Positions 60,484 through 64,000 of a DNA stretch of 64,000 nt are shown here, piece after piece. The number at the start of each line of letters is the position of its first letter. Within the stretch, counting starts at the first letter, position 1. The notes beneath the pieces were generated by a model that saw nothing but the letters and a program-made list of their open reading frames with translations, ran no database searches and was not told the origin of the DNA. Source of the DNA: Spongiimicrobium salis (lineage in GTDB: Bacteria; Bacteroidota; Bacteroidia; Flavobacteriales; Flavobacteriaceae); the NCBI RefSeq assembly GCF_043678055.1, contig NZ_JBHEQA010000002.1:744001-808000 (forward strand). The letters are read 5' to 3'. The position numbers were made by a program, and so were the translations under genes.

Positions 60484-61890
60484 TTAGATATGTAATGCTC
60501 TATCTTCCGTTGCCGCCAGCGCTGCCTCTTTGACCGCCTCGGCATAGGTAGGATGAGCATGGCTCATACGGGCAATATCCTCTGCAGATGCCCTAAATTC
60601 CATAGCAGTTACCGCTTCCGCAATTAAATCGGCTACACGTGCCCCTACCATATGTACGCCCAATACTTCATCGGTATTGGCATCGGCCAAAATCTTTACA
60701 AAACCATCAATATCCATACTGGCTCTTGATCGTCCAAGGGCGCGCATCGGGAACTGACCCGCTTTATACGCTATTCCAGCTTCTTTCAACTCTTCCTCCG
60801 TCTTACCTACTGCTGCTACTTCAGGCCAGGTATAGACTACACCGGGAATTAAATTATAGTCAATATGCGGCTTTTGCCCGGCTAGCGTTTCCGCAACCAA
60901 GGTTCCCTCTTCCTCAGCCTTGTGGGCCAACATAGCCCCTTTAATAACATCGCCTATGGCGTAAATATTTGGGGTACTAGTTTGCAAGTGCTCGTTGACG
61001 TCTATCCTACCACGATCATCCAACTGTACTCCTGCGGCTTCCACATTCAATCCTTCGGTATACGGTCTCCTTCCTACAGCAACCAAACAATAGTCTCCTG
61101 TAAAACTAACTTCCTCCCCTTTTTTATTGTCTGCGGTAACGATAACTTCATCTCCTTTTCGTTCTACAGATTTCACTTTATGGGACAAACTAAATTTGAC
61201 CTTCTGTTTTTTCATGGCTTTCATCAACTCTTTGGAGAGTCCAGCATCCATTCCCGCAATAATGCGATCCATAAATTCCACAACGGTCACTTCGGCCCCA
61301 AGGCGTTTGTATACCTGCCCCAGTTCCAAACCAATTACACCACCTCCTATAATGATGAGGTGCTTCGGAATTTCCTTTAACTTAAGGGCTTCGGTAGACG
61401 TAATGATACGTTCTTTGTCCAAATTGATAAAAGGCAAAGTAGAGGGTTTGGAGCCTGTAGCAATAATCGTATTTTTAGCCTCGATGGTTTCTTTACTACC
61501 ATCATTTTTTGCTATGGCTATGTGGGTAGCATCTTCAAAACTTCCAAGACCTTCAAAAACATCAATTTTGTTTTTGTCCATCAAAAACTGAATCCCCTTG
61601 GTGGTCATATCTACAACTCCTTGCTTTCTAGCAATCATTTTTTCCAGATTCACCTTGATCTCTCCTGGTATTTCAATACCGTGCTCCTCAAAGTGTTTTA
61701 CGGCGTCTTCGTAATGATGCGACGAATCCAACAAGGCCTTGGAAGGAATACAGCCCACATTAAGGCATGTACCTCCCAAAGTGGCATATTTTTCAATTAT
61801 TGCAGTTTTCATTCCCAATTGGGCGCAGCGAATTGCTGCTACATATCCACCGGGGCCAGAACCTATTACGGCCACATCGTATTGCGTCAT
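60484..61890 (-). CDS. lpdA: Dihydrolipoyl dehydrogenase
   Basis: 468 aa from the Met at 61890 (MTQYDVAVIGSGPGGY). The 24-residue longer frame would start inside the promoter and is rejected. The redox Cys pair is Cys42 and Cys47 in GGTCLNVGCIPSK. FAD and NAD motifs (GSGPGG, GGGVIGLELG) and the C-terminal HAHPTYAEAVKEA with the catalytic His are in place. Recycles lipoamide for pyruvate, 2-oxoglutarate and branched-chain oxoacid complexes. It is monocistronic. Confidence 0.96.
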   Translation of the reverse strand: MTQYDVAVIGSGPGGYVAAIRCAQLGMKTAIIEKYATLGGTCLNVGCIPSKALLDSSHHYEDAVKHFEEHGIEIPGEIKVNLEKMIARKQGVVDMTTKGIQFLMDKNKIDVFEGLGSFEDATHIAIAKNDGSKETIEAKNTIIATGSKPSTLPFINLDKERIITSTEALKLKEIPKHLIIIGGGVIGLELGQVYKRLGAEVTVVEFMDRIIAGMDAGLSKELMKAMKKQKVKFSLSHKVKSVERKGDEVIVTADNKKGEEVSFTGDYCLVAVGRRPYTEGLNVEAAGVQLDDRGRIDVNEHLQTSTPNIYAIGDVIKGAMLAHKAEEEGTLVAETLAGQKPHIDYNLIPGVVYTWPEVAAVGKTEEELKEAGIAYKAGQFPMRALGRSRASMDIDGFVKILADANTDEVLGVHMVGARVADLIAEAVTAMEFRASAEDIARMSHAHPTYAEAVKEAALAATEDRALHI

Positions 61891-61931
61891 AGTATATTTT
61901 ATTAGATGAGTTGTTCTATTTTTTAGCAGTA

Positions 61932-61962
61932 CAAAAGTACTGAATGTTTTGTCGTTGAACAA
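61932..61962 (-). promoter_or_regulatory. lpdA promoter (Bacteroidota type)
   Basis: On the minus strand TTG (61960-61962), a 20-nt spacer and a perfect TACTTTTG box (61932-61939). The expected start is about 30-40 nt before the lpdA ATG at 61890, which supports that start codon. Confidence 0.75.
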
Positions 61963-62072
61963 TACGTAAAACTTACCTGAAAATCCATAGAAATGCTAGG
62001 GGTTCCCTAGCTCGAATTCAAAACTATGACAACGGACATTTTTGTGTTGATTTCAACTTTGTCTCCCAAGAT

Positions 62073-62537
62073 TTAACGTATGGCTATGGCCGTAGTATGC
62101 TTTACCTGCCCGATCATAAACGTACTATGCGTACTTCCAATATGGTGTATTGCCGTAAGCTTGGTAATCATAAAATCGCGATAGGTCTGCATATCATCTA
62201 CATGTATTTTTAGGATATAATCATAATCACCGCTTACATGGTAGCATTCCGTAACTTCTTTTAACTTTCCTATTTCCCGTTCAAACTGCCCAATAAATTC
62301 TTTAGTGTGCTGTATGAGGCGTACATGGCAGAACACCATATAGGACTTGTTTACCTTTTTTTTATCTACTAGCGCTACATATTTGGTAATTACCCCAGTG
62401 CGTTCCAGACGTTTTATACGTTCATAGACTGCGGTTGTAGATAAGTTGAGTTGATCCGCATAGGCCTTATTTGTTTTTTTACTGTCGTCTTGCAATAATT
62501 CAAGCAATTTCTTATCCGTTTCGTCCAATACAGGCAT
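62073..62537 (-). CDS. Lrp/AsnC-family transcriptional regulator
   Basis: 154 aa. An N-terminal HTH (about 4-50: DDSKKTNKAYADQLNLSTTA and VYERIKRLERTGVI) and a C-terminal RAM domain (about 70-150) for an amino acid ligand. Divergent from the PLP-lyase gene, with a 15-bp inverted repeat between the two; probably controls that gene and itself. Confidence 0.93.
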   Translation of the reverse strand: MPVLDETDKKLLELLQDDSKKTNKAYADQLNLSTTAVYERIKRLERTGVITKYVALVDKKKVNKSYMVFCHVRLIQHTKEFIGQFEREIGKLKEVTECYHVSGDYDYILKIHVDDMQTYRDFMITKLTAIHHIGSTHSTFMIGQVKHTTAIAIR

Positions 62538-62574
62538 GATATATTTTCTTTAAAAATGAACACTTAACGCAAAA

Positions 62575-62624
62575 TATAGAATTAAAATCAAAATAAATAA
62601 AAAATACTAGATTTTAATTCTATA
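62575..62624. promoter_or_regulatory. Inverted repeat between lrp and the PLP-lyase gene
   Basis: TATAGAATTAAAATC (62575-62589) and its exact complement (62610-62624), 20 nt apart (centres 35 bp). Best read as an operator for the Lrp-type regulator binding two dimers. Confidence 0.7.
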
Positions 62625-62689
62625 ATGAAAACATCACATTGTTTTTAAAACTAAATAGAAATATTTTTATGGTATAAAAAACTAACAAA

Positions 62690-63910
62690 ATGGATTACAA
62701 AGCATCAGATAACATTCAAGATTTACAGTATTTCGGGGAGTTTGGAGGTATTAATCCTTCCATATCCGATTCTTCAACCTATACTTTTATTTCCGCGAAG
62801 ACAATGTTTGATACTTTTGAAGGCAATACGGAAGGTTGCTATCTCTACAGCAGGCATTCTTCTCCTTCCAATCTGTATCTAGGGGAGGCTTTAGCGGCTT
62901 TGGAAGGCACGGAAACGGCCAACGTATATGGGAGTGGTATGGGAGCGATTACTTCTGTTTTGTTGCAACTATGTGATAGTGGAGATCATATTGTAAGCAG
63001 TAGAACCATCTATGGAGGCACTTATGCCTTTCTTAAAAACTTTATCAAGAAATTCGCTATTGGAACCTCATTTGTGGATATCACAAATATTGCTGCGGTT
63101 GAACAAGCCATTACGCCTACCACAAAAATGATCTATTGTGAAGCCGTGAGTAACCCGCTACTGGAAGTGGCGGACTTAAGGGCGCTATCCCAATTGGCCA
63201 AGAAGCACAACCTTCCTTTGGTCGTGGACAATACTTTTTCTCCTTTGACCATATCTCCCATTCAATTAGGAGCCGATATTGTAATCCATAGTCTCACCAA
63301 ATTTATCAATGGAAGCAGCGATTGTGTGGCGGGTGTAGTTTGTGGTACTACCGAATTTTGTTTGCAACTAAAAGATGTCAATTCTGGAGCAGGAATGCTT
63401 TTGGGCAGTACCTTGGACAGCCTAAGAGCCGCTTCCATTCTCAAAAACATGAGAACGCTACATATCCGTATTCAAAAGCATAGTACCAATGCTCTGTATT
63501 TAGCGGAGAAATTTGAGCGCGATGGCCTAAAAGTGGTTTATCCTGGTCTTGCCTCCCACCCAGGTCATGAGGCTATGAGCAAACAGATGAATGCAAGCTA
63601 TGGATATGGGGGCATTATGACGCTTGATGTAGGGTCTTTGGATAAGGCCAATGCGCTGATGGAACTCATGCAAAAAGAAAACTTGGGATACTTGGCCGTT
63701 AGTTTAGGATTTTACAAAACTCTTTTTAGTGCTCCGGGCACCTCTACCTCTTCTGAAATTCCTTTGGAAGAACAAGAAGAAATGGGCCTATCCGATGGAC
63801 TAATCCGATTTTCCATTGGCTTGGACAATGACATACACAGAACCTATGAACGCATGCGGAATTGTATGGAGGCCTTGGGAATCTTGCAAAAAGAAGTGGC
63901 CACGAGCTAA
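62690..63910 (+). CDS. Cystathionine gamma-synthase / methionine gamma-lyase family PLP enzyme
   Basis: 406 aa of the Cys/Met metabolism PLP family. The PLP Lys is Lys204 in HSLTKFINGSSD, with VDNTFSPL giving the Asp that holds the PLP nitrogen. The Tyr and Arg ahead of the active site (YLYSRHSSPSN) match the family. Whether it makes or breaks sulfur amino acids is not decided by sequence; divergence from an Lrp-type regulator suggests catabolic methionine gamma-lyase, but this is inference. Confidence 0.88.
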   Translation: MDYKASDNIQDLQYFGEFGGINPSISDSSTYTFISAKTMFDTFEGNTEGCYLYSRHSSPSNLYLGEALAALEGTETANVYGSGMGAITSVLLQLCDSGDHIVSSRTIYGGTYAFLKNFIKKFAIGTSFVDITNIAAVEQAITPTTKMIYCEAVSNPLLEVADLRALSQLAKKHNLPLVVDNTFSPLTISPIQLGADIVIHSLTKFINGSSDCVAGVVCGTTEFCLQLKDVNSGAGMLLGSTLDSLRAASILKNMRTLHIRIQKHSTNALYLAEKFERDGLKVVYPGLASHPGHEAMSKQMNASYGYGGIMTLDVGSLDKANALMELMQKENLGYLAVSLGFYKTLFSAPGTSTSSEIPLEEQEEMGLSDGLIRFSIGLDNDIHRTYERMRNCMEALGILQKEVATS

Positions 63911-63985
63911 TATTTTAAGCGACTTGGGGCTTGCAAGGCAAATATCAAAATCGTAATATTACGAGCAAATACATTAAAAATACCT

Positions 63986-64000
63986 ATGCAGAGTCAAGAT
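63986..64000 (+). other. Possible start of the next gene (window edge)
   Basis: An ATG at 63986 opens a frame (MQSQD) cut by the window end. Too short to judge. Confidence 0.2.

Overview
The window looks like chromosome of a member of the Flavobacteriaceae (Bacteroidota), probably a marine one. The evidence is moderate-to-low GC, promoter boxes of the Bacteroidota type (TTG or TTTG, about 19-20 nt, then TAnnTTTG), almost no Shine-Dalgarno sequences, many lipoproteins with short lipoboxes, LytS/LytTR pairs, TPR-AraC membrane regulators, and class I double-glycine leader peptides of the flavobacterial kind. Genus cannot be fixed from the sequence alone.

Layout. 1-3.4 kb: the 3' end of leuB, a GH5 lipoprotein, a secreted metallo-beta-lactamase-fold hydrolase and a 32-residue membrane peptide. 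3.4-12.8 kb: a minus-strand branched-chain amino acid operon ilvD-ilvB-methyltransferase-ilvN-ilvC-ilvA-gapN, preceded by a complete transcription attenuator: an 18-residue leader peptide with six consecutive Ile/Val codons, a pause hairpin, an antiterminator and a terminator. 12.8-16.4 kb: a 5-oxoprolinase operon (nramp-like, pxpA, pxpB, pxpC). 16.6-21 kb: small hypotheticals, Dps, and a three-gene lipoprotein/HupE/membrane-anchor unit. 21-24.6 kb: two double-glycine peptides and LytTR signalling genes. 24.8-27.3 kb: two serine hydrolases.

27.4-36.5 kb is an accessory island. Its left edge carries a decayed copy of the 3' end of yifB; its right edge is the intact yifB. Inside are a lanthipeptide-like precursor, a TPR-transmembrane-AraC regulator, four tandem double-glycine cysteine-rich precursors, an SDR protein lacking the catalytic Tyr, an ECF-type sigma factor, a glycosyltransferase and unknowns. 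Two kinds of shared regulatory sequence tie it together. A 17-bp palindrome-centred element sits once on each side of the AraC gene in front of the two divergent peptide genes. A roughly 36-nt element that can fold as two interlocked stems (pseudoknot topology) lies 26-30 nt before the start codon of four precursor genes, with a fifth degenerate copy. No peptidase-exporter or modification enzyme is present, so these peptides must be processed from elsewhere.

36.5-64 kb is mostly housekeeping or scattered metabolic genes: yifB, penicillin acylase, CocE-type hydrolase, dsbD-tilS, a monoacylglycerol-lipase-like hydrolase, pabB and an FMN reductase, a membrane acyltransferase-like protein, a double CDGSH protein, DUF3179, two NTF2-like domains, AraC, thioesterase, a GH2/GH5-like glycosidase, aldo-keto reductase, lpdA, and a divergent lrp / PLP-lyase pair with a perfect 15-bp inverted repeat between them. 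No tRNA, rRNA, CRISPR array or intact insertion sequence was seen.
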